From Hydractinia symbiolongicarpus (lineage: Eukaryota > Cnidaria > Hydrozoa > Anthoathecata > Hydractiniidae), in assembly GCF_029227915.1 (NCBI RefSeq), contig NC_079881.1:29427501-29491500 (forward strand): DNA of 64,000 bases. Reading direction: 5' to 3'. The translations under genes were made by a program, and so were the position numbers. The notes below the pieces were generated by a model. The model searched no databases. It saw only the letters and a list, made by a program, of their open reading frames with translations, and was not told where the DNA came from. Of this stretch, positions 48,951 to 61,100 are shown one piece after another. How positions within the stretch are numbered: position 1 is the first letter of the stretch; each line of letters starts with the position of its first letter.

Positions 48951-51900
48951 ACCACCTATATCTCGTATACCTAAAAAGATCTTTTAATCCTCTCATAAAG
49001 AAAACAAATATGATGACTATAATATGTTGTTTTGGGAGAATCTAACAACAAACATGCGAAAATTATCAAGATTCACCACATATATCTCGTATACCTAAAA
49101 AACTCTTGAAATCGTCTCTTAAAGAAAACCCATATAATTACTATATTATGTTGTTTTGGGAGAATCTAGCAACAAATATGCAAAAATTATCAAGATTCAC
49201 CACATATATCTCGTATAGTTAAAAACCTGTTGTAATCGTCTCTTAAAGAAAACCAGTATAATTACTATAATATGTTGTTTTGGGAGAATCTAGAAAAAAA
49301 AATGGGAAAAATATCAAGATTCACAACATATATTTCGTATGATTAAAAAACTCTTGTGATCGTCCCCTAAAGAAAACAAATATAATTATTAAAATACGTT
49401 GTTTTGGGAGAATCCGGCAACAAATATGCGAAAATTATCAAGATTCACCAAATATATCTCGTTTACTTAAAACTCTTGTAATCGTCTCTGAAAGAAAACA
49501 AATATAATTACTATAATACGTTGTTTTGGGAGAATCTAACAACAAATATGCGAAAGTTATCAAGATTCGCCACATATATCTCGTTCACTTAAAACTCTTG
49601 TAATCGTCTCTTAAAGAAAACCAATATAATTACTATATTATGTTGTTTTGGGAGAGTCTAGCAACAAATATGCGAAAATTATTAAGGTTTATAACATATA
49701 TTTTGTATACCTAAAAAAATCTTTCAATCCTCTCATAAAGAAGACAAATGTGATGACTATAATATGTTGTTTTGGGAGAATCTAACAACAAGTATGCGAA
49801 AATTATAAAGATTCGCCACATATATCTCGTATATTTAAAAACCTGTTGTAATTATCTCTTAAAGAAAACCAATATAATTACTGTAATATGTTATTTTGGG
49901 AGAATCTAGCAACAAATATGCGAAAATTATCAAGATTTGCCACATATATCTCGTATACCTAAAAAAATCTTTCAATCCTCTCTTAAAGAAAACCAATATA
50001 ATTACTTTAATATGTTATTTTGGGAGAATCTAGCAACAAATATGCGAAAATTATCAAGATTTGCCACATATATCTCGTATACCTAAAAAAAATCTTTCAA
50101 TCCTCTCATAAAGAAGACATATGTGATGACTATAAAATGTTTTTTTGGGAGAATCTAACAACAAATATGCGAAAATTATTAAGGTTCATCACATATATTT
50201 AGTATATTTAAAAACTCTTGTAATTATCTCTTAAAGAAAACAAATATAATTACTATAATATGTTGTTTTGGGAGAATCTAACAACAAATATGCAAAAATT
50301 ATCAAGATTCACCACCTATATCTCGTATACCTAAAAAGATCTTTCAATCCTCTCATAAAGAAAACAAATATGATGACTATAATATGTTGTTTTGGGAGAA
50401 TCTAACAACAAACATGCAAAAATTATCAAGATTCACCACATATATCTCGTATACCTAAAAAACTCTTGAAATCGTCTCTTAAAGAAAACCAATATAATTA
50501 CTATATTATGTTGTTTTGGGAGAATCTAGCAACAAATATGCAAAAATTATCAAGATTCACCACATATATCTCGTATAGTTAAAAACCTGTTGTAATCGTC
50601 TCTTAAAGAAAACCAGTATAATTACTATAATATGTTGTTTTGGGAGAATCTAGAAAAAAATATGGGAAAAATATCAAGATTCACAACATATATTTCGTAT
50701 GATTAAAAAACTCTTGTGATCGTCCCCTAAAGAAAACAAATATAATTATTAAAATACGTTCTTTTGGGAGAATCCGGCAACAAATATGCGAAAATTATCA
50801 AGATTCACCAAATATATCTCGTTTACTTAAAACTCTTGTAATCGTCTCCGAAAGAAAACAAATATAATTACTATAATACGTTGTTTTGGGAGAATCTAAC
50901 AACAAATATGCGAAAGTTATCAAGATTCGCCACATATATCTCGTTTACTTAAAACTCTTGTAATCGTCTCTTAAAGAAAACCAATATAATTACTATATTA
51001 TGTTGTTTTGGGAGAATCTAGCAACAAATATGCGAAAATTATTAAGGTTTATAACATATATTTTGTATACCTAAAAAAATCTTTCAATCCTCTCATAAAG
51101 AAGACAAATGTGATGACTATAATATGTTGTTTTGGGAGAATCTAACAACAAGTATGCGAAAATTATAAAGATTCGCCACATATATCTCGTATATTTAAAA
51201 ACCTGTTGTAATTATCTCTTAAAGAAAACCAATATAATTACTGTAATATGTTCTTTTGGGAGAATCTAGCAACAAATATGCGAAAATTATCAAGATTTGC
51301 CACATATATCTCGTATACCTAAAAAAATCTTTCAATCCTCTCTTAAAGAAAACCAATATAATTACTTTAATATGTTATTTTGGGAGAATCTAGCAACAAA
51401 TATGCGAAAATTATCAAGATTCACCACATATATCTCATATAGTTAAAAACCTGTTGTAATCGTCTCTTAAAGAAAACCAGTATGATTACCATAATATGTT
51501 GTTTTGGGAGAATCTAGAAAAAAATATGGGAAATATATCAAGATTCACAACATATATTTCGTATAATTAAAAAACTCTTGTGATCGTCCCCTAAAGAAAA
51601 CAAATATAATTATTAAAATACGTTGTTTTGGGAGAATCCGGCAACAAATATGCGAAAATTATCAAGATTCACCACCTATATCTCGTATACCTAAAAAGAT
51701 CTTTTAATCCTCTCATAAAGAAAACAAATATGATGACTATAATATGTTGTTTTGGGAGAATCTAACAACAAACATGCGAAAATTATCAAGATTCACCACA
51801 TATATCTCGTATACCTAAAAAACTCTTGAAATCGTCTCTTAAAGAAAACCCATATAATTACTATATTATGTTGTTTTGGGAGAATCTAGCAACAAATATG

Positions 51901-54390
51901 CAAAAATTATCAAGATTCACCACATATATCTCGTATAGTTAAAAACCTGTTGTAATCGTCTCTTAAAGAAAACCAGTATAATTACTATAATATGTTGTTT
52001 TGGGAGAATCTAGAAAAAAAAATGGGAAAAATATCAAGATTCACAACATATATTTCGTATGATTAAAAAACTCTTGTGATCGTCCCCTAAAGAAAACAAA
52101 TATAATTATTAAAATACGTTGTTTTGGGAGAATCCGGCAACAAATATGCGAAAATTATCAAGATTCACCAAATATATCTCGTTTACTTAAAACTCTTGTA
52201 ATCGTCTCCGAAAGAAAACAAATATAATTACTATAATACGTTGTTTTGGGAGAATCTAACAACAAATATGCGAAAGTTATCAAGATTCGCCACATATATC
52301 TCGTTCACTTAAAACTCTTGTAATCGTCTCTTAAAGAAAACCAATATAATTACTATATTATGTTGTTTTGGGAGAGTCTAGCAACAAATATGCGAAAATT
52401 ATTAAGGTTTATAACATATATTTTGTATACCTAAAAAAATCTTTCAATCCTCTCATAAAGAAGACAAATGTGATGACTATAATATGTTGTTTTGGGAGAA
52501 TCTAACAACAAGTATGCGAAAATTATAAAGATTCGCCACATATATCTCGTATATTTAAAAACCTGTTGTAATTATCTCTTAAAGAAAACCAATATAATTA
52601 CTGTAATATGTTATTTTGGGAGAATCTAGCAACAAATATGCGAAAATTATCAAGATTTGCCACATATATCTCGTATACCTAAAAAAATCTTTCAATCCTC
52701 TCTTAAAGAAAACCAATATAATTACTTTAATATGTTATTTTGGGAGAATCTAGCAACAAATATGCGAAAATTATCAAGATTTGCCACATATATCTCGTAT
52801 ACCTAAAAAAAATCTTTCAATCCTCTCATAAAGAAGACATATGTGATGACTATAATATGTTTTTTTGGGAGAATCTAACAACAAATATGCGAAAATTATT
52901 AAGGTTCATCACATATATTTAGTATATTTAAAAACTCTTGTAATTATCTCTTAAAGAAAACAAATATAATTACTATAATATGTTGTTTTGGGAGAATCTA
53001 ACAACAAATATGCAAAAATTATCAAGATTCACCACCTATATCTCGTATACCTAAAAAGATCTTTCAATCCTCTCATAAAGAAAACAAATATGATGACTAT
53101 AATATGTTGTTTTGGGAGAATCTAACAACAAACATGCAAAAATTATCAAGATTCACCACATATATCTCGTATACCTAAAAAACTCTTGAAATCGTCTCTT
53201 AAAGAAAACCAATATAATTACTATATTATGTTGTTTTGGGAGAATCTAGCAACAAATATGCAAAAATTATCAAGATTCACCACATATATCTCGTATAGTT
53301 AAAAACCTGTTGTAATCGTCTCTTAAAGAAAACCAGTATAATTACTATAATATGTTGTTTTGGGAGAATCTAGAAAAAAATATGGGAAAAATATCAAGAT
53401 TCACAACATATATTTCGTATGATTAAAAAACTCTTGTGATCGTCCCCTAAAGAAAACAAATATAATTATTAAAATACGTTGTTTTGGGAGAATCCGGCAA
53501 CAAATATGCGAAAATTATCAAGATTCACCAAATATATCTCGTTTACTTAAAACTCTTGTAATCGTCTCCGAAAGAAAACAAATATAATTACTATAATACG
53601 TTGTTTTGGGAGAATCTAACAACAAATATGCGAAAGTTATCAAGATTCGCCACATATATCTCGTTTACTTAAAACTCTTGTAATCGTCTCTTAAAGAAAA
53701 CCAATATAATTACTATATTATGTTGTTTTGGGAGAATCTAGCAACAAATATGCGAAAATTATTAAGGTTTATAACATATATTTTGTATACCTAAAAAAAT
53801 CTTTCAATCCTCTCATAAAGAAGACAAATGTGATGACTATAATATGTTGTTTTGGGAGAATCTAACAACAAGTATGCGAAAATTATAAAGATTCGCCACA
53901 TATATCTCGTATATTTAAAAACCTGTTGTAATTATCTCTTAAAGAAAACCAATATAATTACTGTAATATGTTCTTTTGGGAGAATCTAGCAACAAATATG
54001 CGAAAATTATTAAGATTTGCCACATATATCTCGTATACCTAAAAAAATCTTTCAATCCTCTCTTAAAGAAAACCAATATAATTACTTTAATATGTTATTT
54101 TGGGAGAATCTAGCAACAAATATGCGAAAATTATCAAGATTCACCACATATATCTCATATAGTTAAAAACCTGTTGTAATCGTCTCTTAAAGAAAACCAG
54201 TATGATTACTATAATATGTTGTTTTGGGAGAATCTAGAAAAAAATATGGGAAATATATCAAGATTCACAACATATATTTCGTATAATTAAAAAACTCTTG
54301 TGATCGTCCCCTAAAGAAAACAAATATAATTATTAAAATACGTTGTTTTGGGAGAATCCGGCAACAAATATGCGAAAATTATCAAGATTC
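48951..54390. repeat. Satellite B higher-order repeat: 22 monomers, 2720 bp, two copies
   Basis: The private variant CACCACCTATATCTCG lies at about 48950, 50310, 51670 and 53030, exactly 1360 bp (11 monomers) apart. Odd and even copies differ consistently (GATCTTTTAATCC with CCCATATAATTAC versus GATCTTTCAATCC with CCAATATAATTAC), so the true unit is 2720 bp: 48951-51670 and 51671-54390. The two copies show only scattered single-base differences. Confidence 0.88.
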
Positions 54391-55196
54391 ACCAAATATA
54401 TCTCGTTTACTTAAAACTCTTGTAATCGTCTCCGAAAGAAAACAAATATAATTACTATAATACGTTGTTTTGGGAGAATCTAACAACAAGTATGCGAAAA
54501 TTATAAAGATTCGCCACATATATCTCGTATATTTATAAACCTGTTGTAATTATCTCTTAAAGAAAACAAATATGATGACTATAATATGTTGTTTTGGGAG
54601 AATCTAACAACAAACATGCGAAAATTATCAAGATTTACCACATATATCTCGTATACCTAAAAAACTCTTGTAATCATCTCTTAAAGAAAACCAATATAAT
54701 TACTATATTATGTGGTTTTGGGAGAATCTAACAACAAATAAGCGAAAATTATTAAGGTTCATAACATATATCTCGTATATTTAAAAACCTGTTGTAATCG
54801 TCTCTTAAAGAAAACCAATATAATTACTATAATATGTTGTTTTGGGAGAATCTAGAAAAAAATATAGGAAAAATATCAAGATTCGCAACATATATTTCGT
54901 ATAATTAAAAAACTCTTGTAATCGTCCCCTAAAGAAAACAAATATAATTATTAAAATACGTTGTTTTGGGAGAATCCGGCAACAAATTTGCGAAAATTAT
55001 CAAGATTCACCAAATATATCTCGTTTACTTAGAACTCTTGTAATCGTCTCCGAAAGAAAACAAATATAATTACTATAATACGTTGTTTTGGGAGAATCTA
55101 ACAACAAATATGCGAAAGTTATCAAGATTCACCAAATGTATCTCGTTTACTTAAAACTCTTGTAATCGTCTCCGAAAGAAAACAAATATAATTACT

Positions 55197-55661
55197 ATTA
55201 TTATATACCCGTAAGCAAAAACAGCCATTGAATAAATAATCGTATTCCACCCGTATTATTCAATGCTTGTGACGTAACAATAGTTTTGACAAAAGATTCG
55301 TAAACGCATGTTTTGATTTTATCCTTTCCGCCTCATTAATTTTTATCGTAATTAACTGTGATTGGTTGTGTCTTAGTGGTCCGTTTTCTGATTGATCGAT
55401 TTCCAAACACGTGAAATGGCGGGAACTTTTTTGTCGAGAAAATTCTTTTTACAAAAACATCAAAACAAAGAAATCGAAACAAAAATGAAGACAATCTCTT
55501 TTGGGTATATAATAAAACATTTATACAATAGGTAAACATAGGTTATTGGATTTATTAACCCTCGGTGATATTATATTCAACTCCGCTGCGCGTCGTTGAA
55601 TATAAATCACCTCGGGTTAATAAATCTCAATAACTTATGTTTACCTATTGTATATCTACTT
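55197..55661. mobile_element. Foreign cassette in satellite B, copy 1
   Basis: An insertion of about 465 bp interrupts a monomer after AATTACTAT and ends before CAATATGTTGTTTTGG. The left part (55197-55518) is bordered by inverted TTATTATATACCC / GGGTATATAATAA. The right part is a long hairpin. Inside are TGACGTAA (55270), ATTGG boxes, CACGTG (55408) and TGGCGGGAA (55417). A 67-codon minus-strand frame from ATG (55539-55336) crosses both parts; it is basic, with no known domain. Probably a non-autonomous DNA element, family unknown. Confidence 0.6.
55525..55651. repeat. 127-bp imperfect palindrome in cassette, copy 1
   Basis: Arms of about 57 bp run from ACAATAGGTAAACATA to TATGTTTACCTATTGT, with a few mismatches and small bulges, around a GC-rich centre (CTCCGCTGCGCGTCG). 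It can form a long stem or cruciform and includes AACCCTCGGTGAT opposite ATCACCTCGGGTT. Confidence 0.9.
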
Positions 55662-56892
55662 ACAATATGTTGTTTTGGGAGAATCTAGAAAAAAATATGG
55701 GAAAAATATCAAGATTCACAACATATATTTCGTATAATTAAAAAACTCTTGTAATCGTCCCCTAAAGAAAACAAATATAATTATTAAAATACGTTGTTTT
55801 GGGAGAATCCGGCAACAAATATGCGAAAATTATCAAGATTCACCAAATATATCTCGTTTACTTAAAACTCTTGTAATCGTCTCCGAAAGAAAACAAATAA
55901 AATTACTATAATACGTTGTTTTGGGAGAATCTAACAACAAATATGCGAAAGTTATCAAGATTCACCACATATATCTCGTATATTTAAATACTCTTGTAAT
56001 CGTCTCTTAAAGAAAACAAATATAATTACTATAATATGTTGTTTTGGGAGAATCTAGCAACAAATATGCGAAAATTATTAAGGTTCATAACATATATTTT
56101 GTATATTTAAAAACTCTTGTAATCATCTCTTAAAAAAAACAAATATAATTACTATAATATGTTGTTTTGGGAGAATCTAACAACAAATATGCGAAAATTA
56201 TTAAGGTTCGCCACATATATCTCGTATATTTAAAAAACTCTTCTAATTGTCTTTTAAAGAAAACAAATATAATTACTACAATAGGTTGTTTTTGTAGAAT
56301 CTAACAACAAAGATGGGAAAATATCAAGATTCACAACATATATCTCGTATACTTAAAAAACTCTTGTAATCGTCTCTTAAAGAAAACAAATATAACTACT
56401 ATAATATGTTGTTTTGGGAGAATCTAACAACAAATATGCGAAAATTATTAAGATTTGCCACATATATCTCGTATACCTAAAGAAATCTTTTAATCCTCTC
56501 ATAAAGAAAACAAATATGATGACTATAATATGTTGTTTTGGGAGAATCTAACAACAAGTATGCGAATATTATGAAGATTCACCACACATATCTCGTATAC
56601 TTAAAAAACTCTTGTAATCGTCTCTTAAAGAAAACAAATATATTTATTAAAATACGTTGTTTTGGGAGAATCCGGCAACAAATATGCGAAAATTATCAAG
56701 ATTCACCAAATATATCTCGTTTACTTAGAACTCTTGTAATCGTCTCCGAAAGAAAACAAATATAATTACTATAATACGTTGTTTTGGGAGAATCTAACAA
56801 CAAATATGCGAAAGTTTTCAAGATTCACCAAATATATCTCGTTTACTTAAAACTCTTGTAATCGTCTTCGAAAGAAAACAAATATAATTACT

Positions 56893-57357
56893 ATTATTAT
56901 ATACCCGTGAGCAAAAACAGCCATTGAATAAATAATCGTATTCCACCCGTATTATTCAATGCTTGTGACGTAACAATAGTTTTGACAAAAGATTCGTAAA
57001 CGCATGTTTTGATTTTATCCTTTCCGCCTCATTAATTTTTATCGTAATTAACTGTGATTGGTTGTTTCTTAGTGGTCCGTTTTCTGATTGGTCGATTTCC
57101 AAACACGTGAAATGGCGGGAACTTTTTTGTCGAGAAAATTCTTTTTACAAAAACATCAAAACAAAGAAATCGAAACAAAAATGAAGACAATCTCTTTTGG
57201 GTATATAATAAAACATTTATACAATAGGTAAACATAGGTTATTGGATTTATTAACCCTCGGTGATATTATATTCAACTCCGCTGCGCGTCGTTGAATATA
57301 AATCACCTCGGGTTAATAAATCTCAATAACTTATGTTTACCTGTTGTATATCTACTT
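56893..57357. mobile_element. Foreign cassette in satellite B, copy 2
   Basis: Same insertion as at 55197, amplified with the satellite. Differences include CTGATTGGTCG (restoring a CCAAT box that copy 1 lacks) and TTTACCTGTTG in the right hairpin arm. The equivalent minus-strand frame is 57235-57032. Confidence 0.65.
57221..57347. repeat. 127-bp imperfect palindrome in cassette, copy 2
   Basis: Same hairpin as copy 1 with one extra mismatch near the outer end (CTATTG versus CTGTTG). Confidence 0.88.
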
Positions 57358-58588
57358 ATAATATGTTGTTTTGGGAGAATCTAGCAACAAATATGGGAAA
57401 AATATCAAGATTCACAACATATATTTCGTATAATTAAAAAACTCTTGTAATCGTCCCCTAAAGAAAACAAATATAATTATTAAATAACGTTGTTTTGGGA
57501 GAATCCGGCAACAAATATGCGAAAATTATCAAGATTCACCAAATATATCTCGTTTACTTAAAACTCTTGTAATCGTCTCCGAAAGAAAACAAATATAATT
57601 ACTATAATACGTTGTTTTGGGAGAATCTAACAACAAATATGCGAAAGTTATCAAGATTCACCACATATATCTCGTATATTTAAAAACTCTTGTAATCGTC
57701 TCTTTAAGAAAACAAATATAATTACTATAATATGTTGTTTTGGGAGAATCTAGCAACAAATATGCGAAAATTATTAAGGTTCATAACATATATTTTGTAT
57801 ATTTAAAAACTCTTGTAATCATCTCTTAAAAAAAACAAATATAATTACTATAATATGGTGTTTTGGGAGAATCTAACAACAAATATGCGAAAATTATTAA
57901 GGTTCGCCACATATATCTCGTATATTTAAAAAACTCTTCTAATTGTCTTTTAAAGAAAACAAATATAATTACTACAATAGGTTGTTTTTGTAGAATCTAA
58001 CAACAAAGATGGGAAAATATCAAGATTCACAACATATATCTCGTATACTTAAAAAACTCTTGTAATCGTCTCTTAAAGAAAACAAATATAACTACTATAA
58101 TATGTTGTTTTGGGAGAATCTAACAACAAATATGCGAAAATTATTAAGATTCGCCACATATATCTCGTATACCTAAAGAAATCTTTTAATCCTCTCATAA
58201 AGAAAACAAATATGATGACTATAATATGTTGTTTTGGGAGAATCTAACAACAAGTATGCGAATATTATGAAGATTCACCACACATATCTCGTATACTTAA
58301 AAAACTCTTGTAATCGTCTCTTAAAGAAAACAAATATAATTATTAAAATACGTTGTTTTGGGAGAATCCGGCAACAAATATGCGAAAATTATCAAGATTC
58401 ACCAAATATATCTCGTTTACTTAGAACTCTTGTAATCGTCTCCGAAAGAAAACAAATATAATTACTATAATACGTTGTTTTGGGAGAATCTAACAACAAA
58501 TATGCGAAAGTTTTCAAGATTCACCAAATATATCTCGTTTACTTAAAACTCTTGTAATCGTCTTCGAAAGAAAACAAATATAATTACT

Positions 58589-59053
58589 ATTATTATATAC
58601 CCGTGAGCAAAAACAGCCATTGAATAAATAATCGTATTCCACCCGTATTATTCAATGCTTGTGACGTAACAATAGTTTTGACAAAAGATTCGTAAACGCA
58701 TGTTTTGATTTTATCCTTTCCGCCTCATTAATTTTTATCGTAATTAACTGTGATTGGTTGTTTCTTAGTGGTCCGTTTTCTGATTGGTCGATTTCCAAAC
58801 ACGTGAAATGGCGGGAACTTTTTTGTCGAGAAAATTCTTTTTACAAAAACATCAAAACAAAGAAATCGAAACAAAAATGAAGACAATCTCTTTTGGGTAT
58901 ATAATAAAACATTTATACAATAGGTAAACATAGGTTATTGGATTTATTAACCCTCGGTGATATTATATTCAACTCCGCTGCGCGTCGTTGAATATAAATC
59001 ACCTCGGGTTAATAAATCTCAATAACTTATGTTTACCTGTTGTATATCTACTT
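58589..59053. mobile_element. Foreign cassette in satellite B, copy 3
   Basis: Nearly identical to copy 2 and in the same place within the 1696-bp unit, so it arose by satellite amplification, not by a new insertion. The minus-strand frame is 58931-58728. Confidence 0.65.
58917..59043. repeat. 127-bp imperfect palindrome in cassette, copy 3
   Basis: Same arms and GC-rich centre as copy 2. Confidence 0.88.
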
Positions 59054-60470
59054 ATAATATGTTGTTTTGGGAGAATCTAGAAAAAAATATGGGAAAAATA
59101 TCAAGATTCACAACATATATTTCGTATAATTAAAAAACTCTTGTAATCGTCCCCTAAAGAAAACAAATATAATTATTAAAATACGTTGTTTTGGGAGAAT
59201 CCGGCAACAAATATGCGAAAATTATCAAGATTCACCAAATATATCTCGTTTACTTAAAACTCTTGTAATCGTCTCCGAAAGAAAACAAATATAATTACTA
59301 TAATACGTTGTTTTGGGAGAATCTAACAACAAATATGCGAAAGTTATCAAGATTCACCACATATATCTCGTATATTTAAAAACTCTTGTAATCGTCTCTT
59401 AAAGAAAACAAATATAATTACTATAATATGTTGTTTTGGGAGAATCTAGCAACAAATATGCGAAAATTATTAAGGTTCATAACATATATTTTGTATATTT
59501 AAAAACTCTTGTAATCATCTCTTAAAAAAAACAAATATAATTACTATAATATGTTGTTTTGGGAGAATCTAACAACAAATATGCGAAAATTATTAAGGTT
59601 CGCCACATATATCTCGTATATATAAAAAACTCTTCTAATGGTCTCTTAAAGAAAACAAATATAATTACTACAATAGGTTGTTTTTGTAGAATCTAACAAC
59701 AAAGATGGGAAAATATCAAGATTCACAACATATATCTCGTATACTTAAAAAACTCTTGTAATCGTCTCTTAAAGAAAACAAATATAACTACTATAATATG
59801 TTGTTTTGGGAGAATCTAACAACAAATAAGCGAAAATTATTAAGATTCGCCACATATATCTCGTATACCTAAAGAAATCTTTTAATCCTCTCATAAAGAA
59901 AACAAATATGATGACTATAATATGTTGTTTGGGAGAATCTAACAACAAGTATGCGAAAATTATGAAGATTCACCACACATATCTCGTATATTTAAAAAAC
60001 TCTTGTAATCGTCTCTTAAAGAAAACCAATATAATTACTATAATATGTTGTTTTGGGAGAATCTAGCAACAAATATGCGAAAATTATTAAGGTTCATCAC
60101 ATATATTTTGCATATTTAAAAACTCTTGTAATCATCTCTTAAAGAAAACAAATATAATTACTATAATATGTTGTCTTGGGAGAATCCAACAACAAATAAG
60201 CGAAAATTATCAAGACTCGTCACATATATCTCGTATACTTAAAAAAATCTTTTAATCCTCTCATAAAGAAAACAAATATGATGACTATAATATGTTGTTT
60301 TGGGAGAATCTAACAAGAAATATGCGAAAGTTGTCAAGATTCGCCACATATATCTCGTATACTTAAAAACTCTTGTAATCCTATCTTAAAGAAAACATAT
60401 ATAATTAGTATAATACTTTGTTTTGGGAGAATCTAGTAACAAATATGCCAAAATAATCAAGAATTACCAC

Positions 60471-61100
60471 ATTATATGTTGTTCTTGAAACTCTTTTATT
60501 CGCTCTTCCGAATGCAATTGACACTAAATCGGGTATTTTGTGCAAATTGTTCAATAGAATATGTTTTTTTGGGAGAATCAGAAACAAAGATGTGAAAAAA
60601 ACGGAAAATATCTTTTTGGACACTTGTAGAATCTAAGGCCACATATGCTAAATTTAGTTTATCATACCTGGCCGCCTATTTCTTCCATTGAACACTACTT
60701 AGAAAGCTTCCTTAAACAAAACATTTACTAAAACTCTATGCTCTAAAAGAATTTAAGTGCATATATGCAGAATTTGTGGCAAATTTCTCCACATTTCATG
60801 TACTGACAAACTGAATATTTTTTTTCTTAAGCGAAATATTTATTAAAATATAGTGTTTGGAAAAATGTGATAGGGCATTTCTTTCACTTTACATTAGCCT
60901 ACGAATCGTTTTCTGGTGTAAAATATCTACCAAGATCAATTATTTTTTGGGAGAGTTTGACGTCGAATGTGCTGAATAGTTCTCGTACCAAATGCTCTAT
61001 AAATCGTGCTCTTAAATAAATATTTTAATTGTGGAAGAGTAAATAAATTAAACATTTATTGCACTGAGAGTCTATAAATCGATTTTCTGTTGGAAAAATG
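60471..61100. repeat. Decayed right edge of satellite B
   Basis: Remnants such as ATGTTTTTTTGGGAGAATCA (about 60562), ATTTTTTGGGAGAGTTTGAC (about 60942) and AATTTGTGGCAAATTTCTCC are spaced near multiples of the monomer but are heavily diverged. A 72-codon minus-strand frame at 60405-60623 runs across them and is not called. Confidence 0.6.

Larger units (their letters stand above)
55197..59980. repeat. Composite higher-order repeat, 1696 bp: satellite B plus cassette, about 3 copies
   Basis: Cassette and surrounding monomers recur at a period of exactly 1696 bp: cassette starts at 55197, 56893 and 58589. Each unit holds about 10 satellite monomers in the same order, including a marker monomer with AATAGGTTGTTTTTGTAG. 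Copies 2 and 3 are closer to each other than to copy 1. Confidence 0.9.
48391..60470. repeat. Satellite B: about 124-bp tandem array with interspersed cassettes
   Basis: Monomers of 122-125 bp share GTTGTTTTGGGAGAATCTA, AACAACAAATATGCG, AAATTATCAAGATTC, ACATATATCTCGTATA and TCTCTTAAAGAAAACAAATA. All lie in one orientation. Roughly 85-90 monomers are present, not counting three inserted cassettes. Monomers differ from one another by 5-20 percent, while higher-order copies are almost identical. Short frames of 60-75 codons recur with the period and are not genes. No sequence is shared with satellite A. Confidence 0.97.

Noticed and set aside
55336-59031. 67-codon minus-strand frame conserved in three cassettes
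   Set aside because: The three copies are recent satellite duplicates, so conservation says nothing about coding; no homology is recognised.
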